NCBI RefSeq assembly: GCF_014287515.2
Contig: NZ_CP092473.1
Coordinates: 2,135,001-2,199,000, forward strand
Direction: 5' to 3'
Origin: Roseburia rectibacter
GTDB lineage: Bacteria; Bacillota; Clostridia; Lachnospirales; Lachnospiraceae
DNA length: 64,000 bases
The stretch's first letter is position 1, and every line of letters starts with the position of its first letter. The position numbers and the translations under genes were made by a program. Shown here in pieces: positions 36,494-46,527 of this stretch. Under the pieces are notes generated by a model. The model was given only the letters and a program-made list of their open reading frames with translations. It did no database searches and had not been told where the DNA came from.

Positions 36494-37486
36494 TTATGAT
36501 TGATTTTCAATTATTTTCCATGCCCGTTCAAACTCACTGCCACATGGTGCCGTGATCTCTTTTCCATCCTCAAATACAAAACGACTCGCATGGAGAAGCT
36601 GGGATGTTATATTCGCATTTTTCTTAAAATATGCGTTAACGTCAGAATTTCCATATTTATAATCTCCGATGATCGGATGCCCGGTTGATGCAAGATGCGC
36701 ACGGATCTGATGCGACCGTCCGGTCATCAGATGTACTTCAAGTTCAGTATAACCACCCCTGCAGCGTATCGGGCGGTACTCTGTTTCGATTGGAAGCCAT
36801 TCCCCCACAGAAGGCTTTGTTTTTCGGATCAAAACCTGATTTTCCGTTTCATCTTTTTGCAGATATCCTTTCAGATAAGAAGATTCTTTTACCGTTCCCC
36901 TTACGATACAACGGTAATATTTCTGTACAGTACGCTCTTTTAGGGCTTTTGCCATATTCTGAAGTCCCTTTAAGGTTTTTCCGGCAGCCAGCAGTCCTGA
37001 CGTATTACGGTCAAGTCGGTTACAGATGGACGGACGGAATGTCCGGAATGAACTTTCTGTCAGTTCTCCCTTAGCGATCAGATATGCAAGAATATATTCA
37101 TTTGCCGAAATATCCTCCGGTTTTGCTTTTTGTGAAAGCATCCCAGTTGGTTTATTGATAAAAATAATATCTTTGTCTTCATAAACAACCTGAAGTTTAC
37201 GTTTTCCTGACGTAAATTCCTTCGAAAGTACATTAAGTGCCTCATATTCCGGGTTAGATGTTGTACTTCCACTGAATTTTTCGAAGGTTTCATCTGAGAA
37301 AAACAGTTTTACATCATCATCTTTATTGAGTTTTTCCGTTCCATCTGCCTTTTTCCCATTTAAAGTAATGTTCTTTTTCCGGAGCATTTTGTATATAAAG
37401 CTGCCCGGCGCATTGCCAAGCAGCTTTTTTAAATATTTGTCGAAACGCTGTCCCGCTTCGTTGTCATTAATTTTAAATTCACGCAT
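36494..37486 (-). CDS. RluC/RluD-family pseudouridine synthase
   Basis: An S4 domain (about 10-65) is followed by a catalytic domain with NRLDRNTSG (aspartate nucleophile) and TGRSHQIRAHLA. 330 residues. Second RluA-family member in this window; the target is unknown. The ribosome site is weak (AGAAAGAAA) and the ygiQ stop is 12 nt upstream, so coupling is likely. Confidence 0.9.
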   Translation of the reverse strand: MREFKINDNEAGQRFDKYLKKLLGNAPGSFIYKMLRKKNITLNGKKADGTEKLNKDDDVKLFFSDETFEKFSGSTTSNPEYEALNVLSKEFTSGKRKLQVVYEDKDIIFINKPTGMLSQKAKPEDISANEYILAYLIAKGELTESSFRTFRPSICNRLDRNTSGLLAAGKTLKGLQNMAKALKERTVQKYYRCIVRGTVKESSYLKGYLQKDETENQVLIRKTKPSVGEWLPIETEYRPIRCRGGYTELEVHLMTGRSHQIRAHLASTGHPIIGDYKYGNSDVNAYFKKNANITSQLLHASRFVFEDGKEITAPCGSEFERAWKIIENQS

Positions 37487-37498
37487 TGATTTTTCTTT

Positions 37499-39433
37499 CT
37501 ATTTCTTTTTATGAATATTGCGGATCGTCTTTTTCTTCTTTGCACCGGTACTCTGTCTGGCTCTGTTTCCGGCTGTAGCCGTCCGTCTGTCGTTTTTTGC
37601 ACCATTCCTGCGGAAAGTATTTTCTCCCTGATGTTCTCTTCGCGGACGGATCAGGCAATGTTTATCATATCCGATCAGATCAGTTCTTCCGGCTTTTGTG
37701 AGAGCTTCAACCACCAGATCATAATTTTTCGGATTCCGGTACTGGATCAGGGCTCTCTGCATTGCCTTCTCGTGCGGATTGACGGCAACATAAACCGGCT
37801 CCATCGTGCGCGGATCTAATCCCGTATAGTACATACAGGTCGAAATCGTTGAAGGCGTCGGATAAAAATCCTGCACCTGTTCCGGCATATACCCAAGATC
37901 CCGTAAAAATTCAGCCAGCTCTACTGCTTCTTTTAAAGTAGAACCCGGATGGGAGGACATCAGGTACGGAACCAGATACTGTTTTTTACCCAGTTTTTCA
38001 TTCATGTCCTTATATGCCTTCACAAATTTCTTGTAGACCTCAACACTCGGTTTTCCCATCTTCTCTAATACAGCATTCGATATATGTTCTGGTGCAACCT
38101 TAAGCTGACCGCTGACGTGATGTTCACAGAGTTCACGTAAAAAAGTACGGTCTTCATCATAGATCAGATAATCAAACCGGATACCTGAACGGATAAAAAC
38201 TTTTTTTACATTTGGAAGCTGTCTTAACTTCCGAAGCAGGGAAAGATAATCTTTGTGGTCTACTTTCAGATTTTTGCACGGCTGCGGAAACAGACACTGC
38301 TTATGAGGACAGACACCTTTGGTGAGCTGCTTGTCACATGCCGGTGCACGGAAATTTGCCGTTGGTCCTCCTACATCATGAATGTATCCTTTAAAGTCCG
38401 GCTCCCAGACGATCTGGTTTGCCTCCGCTAAAATGGATTCATGGCTCCTGGTCTGAATAATGCGTCCCTGATGGAATGTCAATGCACAGAAACTGCATCC
38501 ACCATAACAGCCACGGTTGCTGACTAAAGAAAACTTTACTTCTTCAATCGCAGGTACCCCTCCTGCTTCCTCGTAAGACGGATGGTATGTTCTCATATAA
38601 GGAAGCGAATATACCTGATCCATCTCACTCTGTGTCAGAGGTTTTGATGGCGGATTCTGTACCACAAACATTTTGCCGTCATAAGTTTCGAACAGACGTT
38701 TTGCCACAAACGGGTCTGTATTGCTGTACTGTACATAAAAACTCTTTGCATATTCTTTTTTGTCCGCAAGCAGTGCTTCATACTGAGGCAGTTCGATCGC
38801 ATCATAGATGTCTTCACGTTTTCTGGTCTTATATACAGTACCATCAATAAATGTAATATCTTTAATGTCAAGACCACTGTCTAGGGCATCTGCAATTTCT
38901 ATGATACTGTGTTCACCCATACCATAGGAAATGATGTCTGCGCCGGAATCTAAAAGAATTGAACGTTTTAATTTATTCGACCAGTAATCATAATGTGCAA
39001 GCCTTCTTAAACTCGCCTCAATCCCACCAATGATGATCGGTTTATGTTTATAGGTCTGCCGGATCAGATTACAATAGACGATTGTTGCATAATCCGGACG
39101 TTTTCCCATTACTCCTCCCGGTGTGAAGGCATCATTCTGTCTTCTCTTTTTCGAAACAGAATAATGATTTACCATGGAATCCATATTTCCCGCGGAAACA
39201 AGAAATCCAAGCCGGGGTTCACCTAAAATATTGATGGATTCTTTATCATGCCAGTCAGGCTGCGCAATAATTCCGACTTTATAGCCATGCGCCTCTAATA
39301 AACGCGATATGATTGCATGTCCAAATGACGGATGATCCACATAAGCATCACCACACACATAAACAAAATCAAGCTGGTCTATGCCGGCTTCTCTCATGTC
39401 CTCTTTGCTGATTGGTAAAAAACCGTTTTTCAT
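37499..39433 (-). CDS. YgiQ family radical SAM protein
   Basis: 644 residues. An N-terminal domain is followed by the radical SAM cluster motif [16 protein letters not shown] and a long C-terminal region with [12 protein letters not shown], ending in a basic Lys/Arg-rich tail. The reaction is unknown for the family. The start at 39433 has GAGG at 6 nt; ATG 39445 would add four residues. Lies in a run of RNA-modification genes. Confidence 0.92.
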   Translation of the reverse strand: MKNGFLPISKEDMREAGIDQLDFVYVCGDAYVDHPSFGHAIISRLLEAHGYKVGIIAQPDWHDKESINILGEPRLGFLVSAGNMDSMVNHYSVSKKRRQNDAFTPGGVMGKRPDYATIVYCNLIRQTYKHKPIIIGGIEASLRRLAHYDYWSNKLKRSILLDSGADIISYGMGEHSIIEIADALDSGLDIKDITFIDGTVYKTRKREDIYDAIELPQYEALLADKKEYAKSFYVQYSNTDPFVAKRLFETYDGKMFVVQNPPSKPLTQSEMDQVYSLPYMRTYHPSYEEAGGVPAIEEVKFSLVSNRGCYGGCSFCALTFHQGRIIQTRSHESILAEANQIVWEPDFKGYIHDVGGPTANFRAPACDKQLTKGVCPHKQCLFPQPCKNLKVDHKDYLSLLRKLRQLPNVKKVFIRSGIRFDYLIYDEDRTFLRELCEHHVSGQLKVAPEHISNAVLEKMGKPSVEVYKKFVKAYKDMNEKLGKKQYLVPYLMSSHPGSTLKEAVELAEFLRDLGYMPEQVQDFYPTPSTISTCMYYTGLDPRTMEPVYVAVNPHEKAMQRALIQYRNPKNYDLVVEALTKAGRTDLIGYDKHCLIRPRREHQGENTFRRNGAKNDRRTATAGNRARQSTGAKKKKTIRNIHKKK

Positions 39434-39511
39434 GTTAATCCTCATTTCTGTATGTTACGTTACAGGCAATTTAAATATCCGATATACCTCTGCCTGTTTT
39501 GTCTTTTTTTC

Positions 39512-40222
39512 TTATCTTACATTACGCAGCCGCTGTAATTCCGGTTCTGTCAATGGACGATATTCACCGGGCGCAAGATCATCCGGCAGAACAAGTGTAC
39601 CCATTTCCACACGTTTCAGATAAGTAACCTTCTTCCCGACCGCCTCAAACATCCGTTTGACCTGATGAAACTTCCCTTCTGTAATTGTTAACCTGATCTT
39701 TGAATTGTCACCCTGATGCAGAATCTCCAGAAGTGCCGGTTTTGTAGGCTTCTCCTCTCCTATATCAACTCCATTTTTAAAAAGGTTAACATCTTCTTCT
39801 GTGACCAGACCGTCAATTTCTGCATAGTAAACCTTCGAAACATGCTTCGTTGGACTAAGCAGATCATGCGCTAATGCTCCATCATTTGTGATAAGCAGCA
39901 ATCCTTCGGTATCAATATCAAGTCTTCCTACCGGAAAAAGATCATGCCTGGCAGTGTCAGTCAGATAGTCCATAACTGTCCGGTGCAGATTATCTTCTGT
40001 TGCACTCACACAGCCAGCCGGTTTATGGAATAGATAATATTCATACTCTGTATACGTGAGTGGGTTTCCGCGATAACATACCGTATCATTTTTTTCATCC
40101 ACCTTTTGCTCCGGTTTCTTTATCACTTCCCCATTTACGGTGACAAGACCGGAACGGATATATTTTTTTACTTCACTTCTGCTCCCTGTTCCAAGTTCGG
40201 TCAGCAATTTATCCAGCCGCAT
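39512..40222 (-). CDS. RsuA/RluB-family pseudouridine synthase
   Basis: An S4 domain at residues 1-50 and a catalytic GRLDIDTEGLLL motif, followed by KFHQVKRMFEAVGKKV. 236 residues. 16S (RsuA) or 23S (RluB) specificity cannot be decided. The start follows an AATGGAG site that comes 4 nt after the palindrome CAGATGCATCTG. Confidence 0.92.
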   Translation of the reverse strand: MRLDKLLTELGTGSRSEVKKYIRSGLVTVNGEVIKKPEQKVDEKNDTVCYRGNPLTYTEYEYYLFHKPAGCVSATEDNLHRTVMDYLTDTARHDLFPVGRLDIDTEGLLLITNDGALAHDLLSPTKHVSKVYYAEIDGLVTEEDVNLFKNGVDIGEEKPTKPALLEILHQGDNSKIRLTITEGKFHQVKRMFEAVGKKVTYLKRVEMGTLVLPDDLAPGEYRPLTEPELQRLRNVR

Positions 40223-40318
40223 GTTTTCTCCATTCTTTCAGATGCATCTGTATAGATCAGCTCTTATTTTCTGTATTTGTGTTATGTTCACAATCATATT
40301 GCCTGAAAAATTTATAAC

Positions 40319-41161
40319 TTACCTGAGTACGCCGCCCTGTCTTTCCCATAAATAAGATAGCATTGGATATGAATTGACAGAAAACTCCGTTCCATTTTTA
40401 TCATTCAGATAAATCCCCATATGAAGGTGAACCACAAAATTCCCAGTTGTTCCCTCCACGTCGCTGTAGCCGGTATCTCCCATAAATCCAAGGAATGTCC
40501 CAGCCGATATCTGTTCACCGATCTGAAAATCTTTTGCATACTCTGCCAGATGAGCATAATAAAAATATGCTCCGGACGGACTGCGGATTCCGATCCGGTA
40601 GCCGCCAAGACGCAGCCAGCCTATATTTTCCACGACACCGTCCGTCATGCTGTAGACCGGATATATTCCGCGCACATTTTCAGATGCCATAATATCGCAT
40701 CCTTCATGACCACGGTCACCGCCAAAAGTCCGGCTCTGCATCCAGCTGTTTTCAAAACCGACCGTATCATCCGGTTTTCCCACAATTTTTCCAACCGGGA
40801 AACACAAAAGATCACTCCAGGCACATTTGACATATTCCTTTATTTCTGAAAATTCATCACCACGATATTTTTTTGCATCAGAAAGCTGCTCTTTCAATGT
40901 CCGAGGATCTGTTATCTGACAGTCTGATGCAAAATACATCGTCAGTAATTCACTGAATTTGTCAATATCTGATTCCGCGGCATCAAAAAAGGTATCGCTC
41001 TGATCTTTTGTCAGGTTATGGTTCCGCAGATTGTCAAATGCCTTTTCATAAGAAAAACAGTTTCTCCTGTGTGCACTCTCTGATATTTCTTCTGTCAAAA
41101 GTACCTGAAGCACTGCCATTCCAAGTAAAAACAGGCACTGCCATAATCTGACTTTTTTCAT
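40319..41161 (-). CDS. M23 family peptidase
   Basis: Predicted secreted or membrane-anchored zinc peptidase acting on peptidoglycan. Signal/anchor at 5-25, a helical region, then the M23 domain with HEGCD (His152, Asp156), YYAHL (His204) and HLHMG (His245, His247). All catalytic residues are present. 280 residues. No strong ribosome site before the ATG. It lies between PepD and the RsuA-type gene. Confidence 0.9.
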   Translation of the reverse strand: MKKVRLWQCLFLLGMAVLQVLLTEEISESAHRRNCFSYEKAFDNLRNHNLTKDQSDTFFDAAESDIDKFSELLTMYFASDCQITDPRTLKEQLSDAKKYRGDEFSEIKEYVKCAWSDLLCFPVGKIVGKPDDTVGFENSWMQSRTFGGDRGHEGCDIMASENVRGIYPVYSMTDGVVENIGWLRLGGYRIGIRSPSGAYFYYAHLAEYAKDFQIGEQISAGTFLGFMGDTGYSDVEGTTGNFVVHLHMGIYLNDKNGTEFSVNSYPMLSYLWERQGGVLR

Positions 41162-41207
41162 AAGATCAGCCCGGACTCCCTCATTTTATTTGTGATATTA
41201 ATTTTTA

Positions 41208-42665
41208 CTATTTACATCTCTTTAAAAATTCCACGATCAGTTTCCATACCTTTTCCGTAGAAGAAATGCTGAGACGTTCTTTTGGTGTATGAATATCAAA
41301 ATTATCCGGTCCAAAAGAAACACAGTCTAAATCTGCGATCTTGCCAGATAAAATACCACACTCAAGTCCCGCATGAATTGCTTCAAATACCGGCTCTTCA
41401 TGGAACAATTCTTCATATACCGCACTGATTCCCTCACGGATATCTGACTCGGCACGATATTCCCATGCCGGATAATCTCCGCTTACAGAAATCTCACCAC
41501 CCAAAAACTCAGCTAAGTATTCTAATTTGTCTTTTAATTCTTCTTTTCTGGTAGAAACGCTGCTTCGTACAGAAGCCGTCAGCTCCAGAGCATCTTTGGT
41601 CAGTTTCATGATTCCCGTATTTAAAGATGTTTCAACCAGTCCAGGCATTACCATACTCATATGCTGTACACCATTTGGTACATTGCGCAGATAGAATATC
41701 ACTTTTGTCATGGAAGAATAAGATAATACATCATATTCGCCTGCTCCATTTTCTTTTACTTCAATGCAGACAGCCGGATCTGAAACAGCATATTCTTTTT
41801 TAAAGATATTCTCTAATTCCGAAACATAATCCAGAAATTCTGTCTTTTTTTCCTCCGGGATAACAATTTCTGCTTCACTCTCACGTGGGATTGCATTATC
41901 TTTTAATCCGCCTGCAAATGAAACAATTGCCATTTCCATACGATCAAAAAGATATTTCAATACGCGTCCCATCAGAATGTTTGCATTTGCATGTTCTTTA
42001 TCAATCTCACTGCCAGAGTGACCGCCCTCTAAACCGGTTACAGTCAACCCCACACTATATCCCTGCTGTGTCTGCCATGTTACCGGGATCACCGTGTCCA
42101 CGGTCATGCCTCCGGCACAGCTTGTCAGAAAATGACCTTCCACATCAGAGTCAATATTTAACATCTTGTGGCCTTTTAACATGGAAAGGTCTATAACTTC
42201 TGCCCCAAGCATACCGATCTCTTCATCTACCGTGATCACAGCTTCCAGCCTCGGATGTGCGATTTCCGGTGAATCCATGATTGCCAGTATATAGGCAACT
42301 GCAATACCATCATCACCGCCTAATGTCGTTCCTCTTGCTTTTAAGAAATCGCCATCCACATAAAGATCAAGACCATCTTTTTCAAAATCAATCTCCACGC
42401 CCTTTTCTTTTTCGCAGACCATATCCATATGTCCCTGCATGATGATCGGATCTGCATTTTCATAACCGGCAGATGCCTCCTTTATGATCACAATATTGTT
42501 TGCCTCATCCTGGTAATATTCCAATTCATGCTCTTTTGCAAAAGAAACTAGATAATCACTGATCTGTTTGGTGTTTCTTGAGCCATGCGGAATCTCTGCT
42601 AATTTTTCAAAATATGCAAATACTTTTTTTGATTCTAACTCTGGTAAATTTAATTTGTTCTTCAT
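41208..42665 (-). CDS. pepD: PepD-type aminoacyl-histidine dipeptidase (M20C)
   Basis: Cytosolic two-zinc dipeptidase. Metal and catalytic motifs are MQGHMDMVCEK, GGDDGIAVAY, TVDEEIGMLGA and NIDSD, with a dimerisation lid domain (LEGGHSGSEID). 485 residues, full length. AGGAGG precedes the ATG. Divergent from ylbJ with only 30 bp between starts. Confidence 0.94.
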   Translation of the reverse strand: MKNKLNLPELESKKVFAYFEKLAEIPHGSRNTKQISDYLVSFAKEHELEYYQDEANNIVIIKEASAGYENADPIIMQGHMDMVCEKEKGVEIDFEKDGLDLYVDGDFLKARGTTLGGDDGIAVAYILAIMDSPEIAHPRLEAVITVDEEIGMLGAEVIDLSMLKGHKMLNIDSDVEGHFLTSCAGGMTVDTVIPVTWQTQQGYSVGLTVTGLEGGHSGSEIDKEHANANILMGRVLKYLFDRMEMAIVSFAGGLKDNAIPRESEAEIVIPEEKKTEFLDYVSELENIFKKEYAVSDPAVCIEVKENGAGEYDVLSYSSMTKVIFYLRNVPNGVQHMSMVMPGLVETSLNTGIMKLTKDALELTASVRSSVSTRKEELKDKLEYLAEFLGGEISVSGDYPAWEYRAESDIREGISAVYEELFHEEPVFEAIHAGLECGILSGKIADLDCVSFGPDNFDIHTPKERLSISSTEKVWKLIVEFLKRCK

Positions 42666-42695
42666 AGATGCCTCCTGTTTCTCATATATTCTAAT

Positions 42696-43679
42696 ATGAA
42701 AAAAAAATTATTATTATTGTATATCCTTATTTTTGTTATTTATATTTTATTTTTCCCCAAAAGCGCAGTAACTGCAGCTGCAAATGGACTCATTCTGTGG
42801 TATGAGCGTGTGCTTCCCTCTCTACTGCCATTTGCTATTTTATCCAATATACTGATCTACTCCGGTTTTACGGAATATCTCGTAAAACTCTTTTATCCTT
42901 TTCTCCGCCTGATCTTACCAACCAGCAGAAACGGTTCGTTTGTATTACTTTCAGGTTTTCTGTTTGGTTTTCCAATGGGAAGTAAAAACTGTGCTGAAAT
43001 GTTAAAATGCGGGCAACTGGAATACATAGAAGCAAACATACTGTTTATGGTTACAAACAATATCAGTCCTGTATTTATCAGCGGTTATATCCTCTGTCAG
43101 GAGCTCCAGATGCCTTCTCTGATCTTTCTCAGCTATCTGGTGTTATTTCTTCCTCCCATTATTACCGGGAGAATTCTGTTTGCCATCGTACAAAGGAGAA
43201 GAAAAACACTTGCCAGGCAAAACAGTAAAAACACCAGCACATACAAAAAGCCAGCATCTGGATCTCAAATAAATTTTAAAATCATAGACGCCGGCATCAT
43301 GAACGGTTTCGAAACATTAACCAGACTTGGAGGTTATATTATGCTGTTTTCCATGATTTCTTCCATGCTTCAGCTGATTCCATTTCCGGAAAGCATAAAT
43401 CTGATGCTCTGCGGATTTACAGAAATCACAAACGGTATCAAAGCCGTGAGTCAGTCATCTCTCTCACCTGCACACCGCTACACACTTGCCATGGCATTTA
43501 CCGCTTTCGGCGGGCTCTCCGGTCTGGCACAAACTGGTTCAATGATAAAAGGAACCAGTCTCTCCATCAAAACATATGGAATGTTTAAACTTATCATGAC
43601 CGTAATTACTGCTGTTCTGGCATGGGCTGCTGTATCTCTTGTGTATCCGGCTGCTGTTCTTCCTGCAGGTCTGCCGTAG
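42696..43679 (+). CDS. ylbJ: YlbJ-like sporulation integral membrane protein
   Basis: About eight membrane helices with the nucleoside-recognition/Gate-type motif GFLFGFPMGSKNCAEM and YIEANILFMVTNNISPVF. 327 residues. In Bacillus the protein is needed for spore cortex formation. No purine-rich ribosome site precedes the ATG. Its 3' end overlaps the convergent coiled-coil gene by 74 bp. Confidence 0.85.
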   Translation: MKKKLLLLYILIFVIYILFFPKSAVTAAANGLILWYERVLPSLLPFAILSNILIYSGFTEYLVKLFYPFLRLILPTSRNGSFVLLSGFLFGFPMGSKNCAEMLKCGQLEYIEANILFMVTNNISPVFISGYILCQELQMPSLIFLSYLVLFLPPIITGRILFAIVQRRRKTLARQNSKNTSTYKKPASGSQINFKIIDAGIMNGFETLTRLGGYIMLFSMISSMLQLIPFPESINLMLCGFTEITNGIKAVSQSSLSPAHRYTLAMAFTAFGGLSGLAQTGSMIKGTSLSIKTYGMFKLIMTVITAVLAWAAVSLVYPAAVLPAGLP

Positions 43680-44211
43680 GATTCAACTCGGCACGATTTG
43701 TGGTGACAACATCAAGAAATCCCTGCAGAGCACTCATATATGCCTCGCTTCTTGCCTTTGAAGAATCCATTGCATGCGAGATCGTGCTCTCTAAATTCTT
43801 TAAAATATCGTCTGTATACTGCATAGCGCCCATACGGATGTTATTGGCATCATTGGTCGCATTGTCTAAGATCTCCTGTGCCTGCTTCGTTGCGATCATG
43901 ACAACTTCATTTGCCTGTGCATATGCCTGCTGCATAATTTCATGCTCGCTGACAAGTTCATCGGTTTTCACCTGCGCCTGGGCGATGATTGCATCCGCTT
44001 TTGCCTGTGCATCTGCTAAGATTGCCTCTTTATTGCTGATAATCTTCTGATATCGCTTGATCTCATCCGGAGTCTTACTACGGAGTTCATTTAATAATTC
44101 TTCCATAGTCTCACGGTTTACAATGATCTTAGACGGTGCAAAGGCCTGTGTCTTACAGCCGTCAATATAATCTTCGATCTCATCTATTATCTGTTCAATT
44201 CTGCTGGCCAT
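43606..44211 (-). CDS. Coiled-coil protein (ATPase subunit H/DivIVA-like)
   Basis: 201 residues, mostly one long charged helix rich in Ala, Gln and Glu (about 55-165), with a Gln/Pro-rich tail. It resembles the short ATP-synthase-subunit-like and DivIVA-like coiled-coil proteins that Firmicutes carry beside coaD. No enzyme motif; a scaffolding role is inferred. The start at 44211 has GGAG at 10 nt. Confidence 0.75.
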   Translation of the reverse strand: MASRIEQIIDEIEDYIDGCKTQAFAPSKIIVNRETMEELLNELRSKTPDEIKRYQKIISNKEAILADAQAKADAIIAQAQVKTDELVSEHEIMQQAYAQANEVVMIATKQAQEILDNATNDANNIRMGAMQYTDDILKNLESTISHAMDSSKARSEAYMSALQGFLDVVTTNRAELNPTADLQEEQQPDTQEIQQPMPEQQ

Positions 44212-44223
44212 AGTAACCACTCC

Positions 44224-44709
44224 TTATTTTTTAATCTGATACTTTTCATAAATCCGGTCTATAAAACGTGTCGGCACAAACTTGGATAAATCTCCTCCAT
44301 AAGATGCAAATTCTTTCACGATCGTAGAACTCAGATAAGAATACTGGAGACTGGTTGTCAGAAAAATCGTCTCTACTTCCGGATTTTCCACATGATTTGT
44401 CTGTGCTATCTGCAGCTCATATTCAAAATCGGTTACAGCCCTGAGTCCTCTTACAATGATCGTTGCGTCAATTTCCCTCATATAATCAACTAACAGACCA
44501 TCAAAACATGTCACTGTAACATTTGGCATGGAATCCGTCATCTCTTTAATCATACTAACACGTTCATCTAAAGAAAACAACGAATTTTTTGCGCTGTTAT
44601 TAAGTACCCCGACAACAAGTTCGTCCACAATTTTAGCAGATCGTTCTATAATATCTAAATGACCTAATGTCAGCGGATCAAAACTTCCCGGATAAATTGC
44701 TTTTTTCAT
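44224..44709 (-). CDS. coaD: Phosphopantetheine adenylyltransferase
   Basis: Penultimate step of CoA synthesis. Nucleotidyltransferase motif [12 protein letters not shown] at 6-17 and later [11 protein letters not shown]. 161 residues. Good AGGAGG-like site upstream. Pairing with rsmD is standard. Confidence 0.96.
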   Translation of the reverse strand: MKKAIYPGSFDPLTLGHLDIIERSAKIVDELVVGVLNNSAKNSLFSLDERVSMIKEMTDSMPNVTVTCFDGLLVDYMREIDATIIVRGLRAVTDFEYELQIAQTNHVENPEVETIFLTTSLQYSYLSSTIVKEFASYGGDLSKFVPTRFIDRIYEKYQIKK

Positions 44710-44745
44710 AGGTTCCTCCCATACAGATGGATCACATAATTTTCT

Positions 44746-45300
44746 CTAGTTGTTTCTGATGATAAATGCATGTTCATTTGTCTTATATGTCTTTAAGCGT
44801 TTTAATGTATATCCCATGTCTGACAGATAGTCAAATGACGTATCGAGAGAAGCCTCAACAATGATCATCCCATTTTCTTTTAAAAGTGAGGAGTCTTTCA
44901 GGTAAGTTAACACCTCATATTCCAGTTCCTGTTTATATGGAGGATCCATAAAGATGATATCAAACCGGTATTTTCCTTCCATCGCTCTTAAAGCAGATAA
45001 AACATCCGAATTATATAATTTCGTCTCTTTTGTGAACTTTGTAAATTGAATGTTATCCTCTACACATGCAGCCGCCTTTTTATTGTTTTCAACAAAAACG
45101 GCATACTGTGCCCCCCTGCTGACTGCCTCAAGTCCCATCTGTCCGCTTCCGGCAAACAGATCTAAAAAATAACATCCCGGAACCTCGTCCTGTATGATAT
45201 TAAACAAAGTTTCTTTGATACGGTCTGTGGTAGGTCTGGTGTCAAGTCCCTCTACTGTCTTTAAAGGAAGGCTTCTCGCTGTTCCTGCAATAATTCTCAT
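44746..45300 (-). CDS. rsmD: 16S rRNA m2G966 methyltransferase RsmD
   Basis: SAM-dependent RNA guanine-N2 methyltransferase. MRIIAGTARSLPL start, FLDLFAGSGQMGLEA for SAM binding, and the FMDPPY catalytic motif. 184 residues. The start at 45300 follows GGAG in GGGCAAGAATGGAG, which comes after a three-hairpin cluster. Confidence 0.95.
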   Translation of the reverse strand: MRIIAGTARSLPLKTVEGLDTRPTTDRIKETLFNIIQDEVPGCYFLDLFAGSGQMGLEAVSRGAQYAVFVENNKKAAACVEDNIQFTKFTKETKLYNSDVLSALRAMEGKYRFDIIFMDPPYKQELEYEVLTYLKDSSLLKENGMIIVEASLDTSFDYLSDMGYTLKRLKTYKTNEHAFIIRNN

Positions 45301-45306
45301 ATTACA

Positions 45307-45390
45307 CTCCATTCTTGCCCGTATTCAGGGCATCTCAAGTTTGTGCGCAAGCACAAATCTTGCGTGTAAAAAATCTTTGATTTTTCACAC
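45307..45390 (-). repeat. Cluster of three hairpins before rsmD
   Basis: Three stems in 84 bp: a 12-bp stem at 45364-45375/45379-45390 with one wobble; a 7-bp stem TTTGTGC/GCACAAA at 45340-45357; and TGCCC/GGGCA at 45316-45332, adjoining AATGGAG. The first stem is shared with 29212-29247. Looks like a dispersed palindromic intergenic repeat. Confidence 0.65.
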
Positions 45391-45932
45391 TAATCTCCAT
45401 TATACTCTTTTTCTATACATTTCTTTAGCAGTAAAAGTGCACTCTCTGTAGCACTTTTTCTTACATCCATGCGGTTACCGGAAAACAAATGACGTTCCGT
45501 CACTGTTTTTCCATTCAGATAACAACCGATAAAAACCAGTCCGACCGGGCACTCTTTTGTTCCACCGTCCGGTCCCGCAACGCCTGTCACGGACACGGCA
45601 GCCATGGTTCCTGCTGTTTTTGCTGCCGAAGAAGCCATATCTGCTGCTGTCTCACTGCTCACCACACCATAAGTGTCAATGGTTTCAGGTGCAACATGTA
45701 TCATTTTTACTTTTGCTTCGTTCGAATATGTCACATAGCCTTCGGTAAAGAATTCTGAAATTCCCGGAACATTGATCAACGTCGATGCGATCATCCCACC
45801 GGTAGCGGATTCAGCCGTGGTAATCGTGATTTGATATTTTTTTAACAAACTATAAATGGAATATTCCAGCGGCTCCTGTGCCACATTTTTCCCGGTACAG
45901 GAATCACTGGAATCATATACATGTTCAGCCAA
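45390..45932 (-). CDS. CinA C-terminal domain amidase (PncC-like)
   Basis: Stand-alone nicotinamide-nucleotide amidase domain: TAESATGGMIASTL, YVTYSNEAK, VTGVAGPDGGTKECPVG. 180 residues without the N-terminal MoaB-like domain. In family members it deamidates NMN. The start is TTG at 45932, with AGGAG 8 nt upstream. Follows pgsA closely. Confidence 0.9.
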   Translation of the reverse strand: MAEHVYDSSDSCTGKNVAQEPLEYSIYSLLKKYQITITTAESATGGMIASTLINVPGISEFFTEGYVTYSNEAKVKMIHVAPETIDTYGVVSSETAADMASSAAKTAGTMAAVSVTGVAGPDGGTKECPVGLVFIGCYLNGKTVTERHLFSGNRMDVRKSATESALLLLKKCIEKEYNGD

Positions 45933-45943
45933 CTGCTATTCTC

Positions 45944-46486
45944 CTATTTCTGCTCTTTTAAAACATTTTTGTTCTTGGCAATATAGTCGATCAAAGATAC
46001 AACTGTAAGTATAAGTGCAATGTATGTAAGAACCGTGCCAAGCACTGCAAAAAACTGATTTGGGATATCTAAGATCAATACAATCACCATCAGCATCTGG
46101 AAAACCGTTTTAAATTTTCCCCAATAGCTGGCAGCAATTACAATTCCATTGTCGGCTGCAACCAGACGAAATCCGCTGATAATAAATTCTCTTGCGATGA
46201 TAATGATAACGATCCATGCTGCAAGCTGTCCTTTTTCAATCAGACAGATCATTGCTGAGCAGACAAGCAGTTTGTCTGCCAGCGGATCCATAAATTTTCC
46301 AAAATCAGTAACCAGGTTATATTTTCTCGCAATCTTACCATCTAACATATCAGTAAGGCTTGCAATAATGAAAATTGCTACTGCAATATAATTTCCATAA
46401 CCTTCAAAATACGGAGCAAGCATAAAAAAAACAAAAAACGGAATCAATATCATACGCATTACTGTCAGTTTATTTGGCAAATTCAT
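45944..46486 (-). CDS. pgsA: Phosphatidylglycerophosphate synthase
   Basis: CDP-alcohol phosphatidyltransferase making phosphatidylglycerol phosphate in the membrane. The signature starts DMLDGKIAR and continues with G and two Asp in FGKFMDPLADK. 180 residues, about five helices. AATGGAG-type site upstream. Confidence 0.94.
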   Translation of the reverse strand: MNLPNKLTVMRMILIPFFVFFMLAPYFEGYGNYIAVAIFIIASLTDMLDGKIARKYNLVTDFGKFMDPLADKLLVCSAMICLIEKGQLAAWIVIIIIAREFIISGFRLVAADNGIVIAASYWGKFKTVFQMLMVIVLILDIPNQFFAVLGTVLTYIALILTVVSLIDYIAKNKNVLKEQK

Positions 46487-46527
46487 AATTTACACTCTCC
46501 ATTCTGCACAATAAATTTTAAATACGA

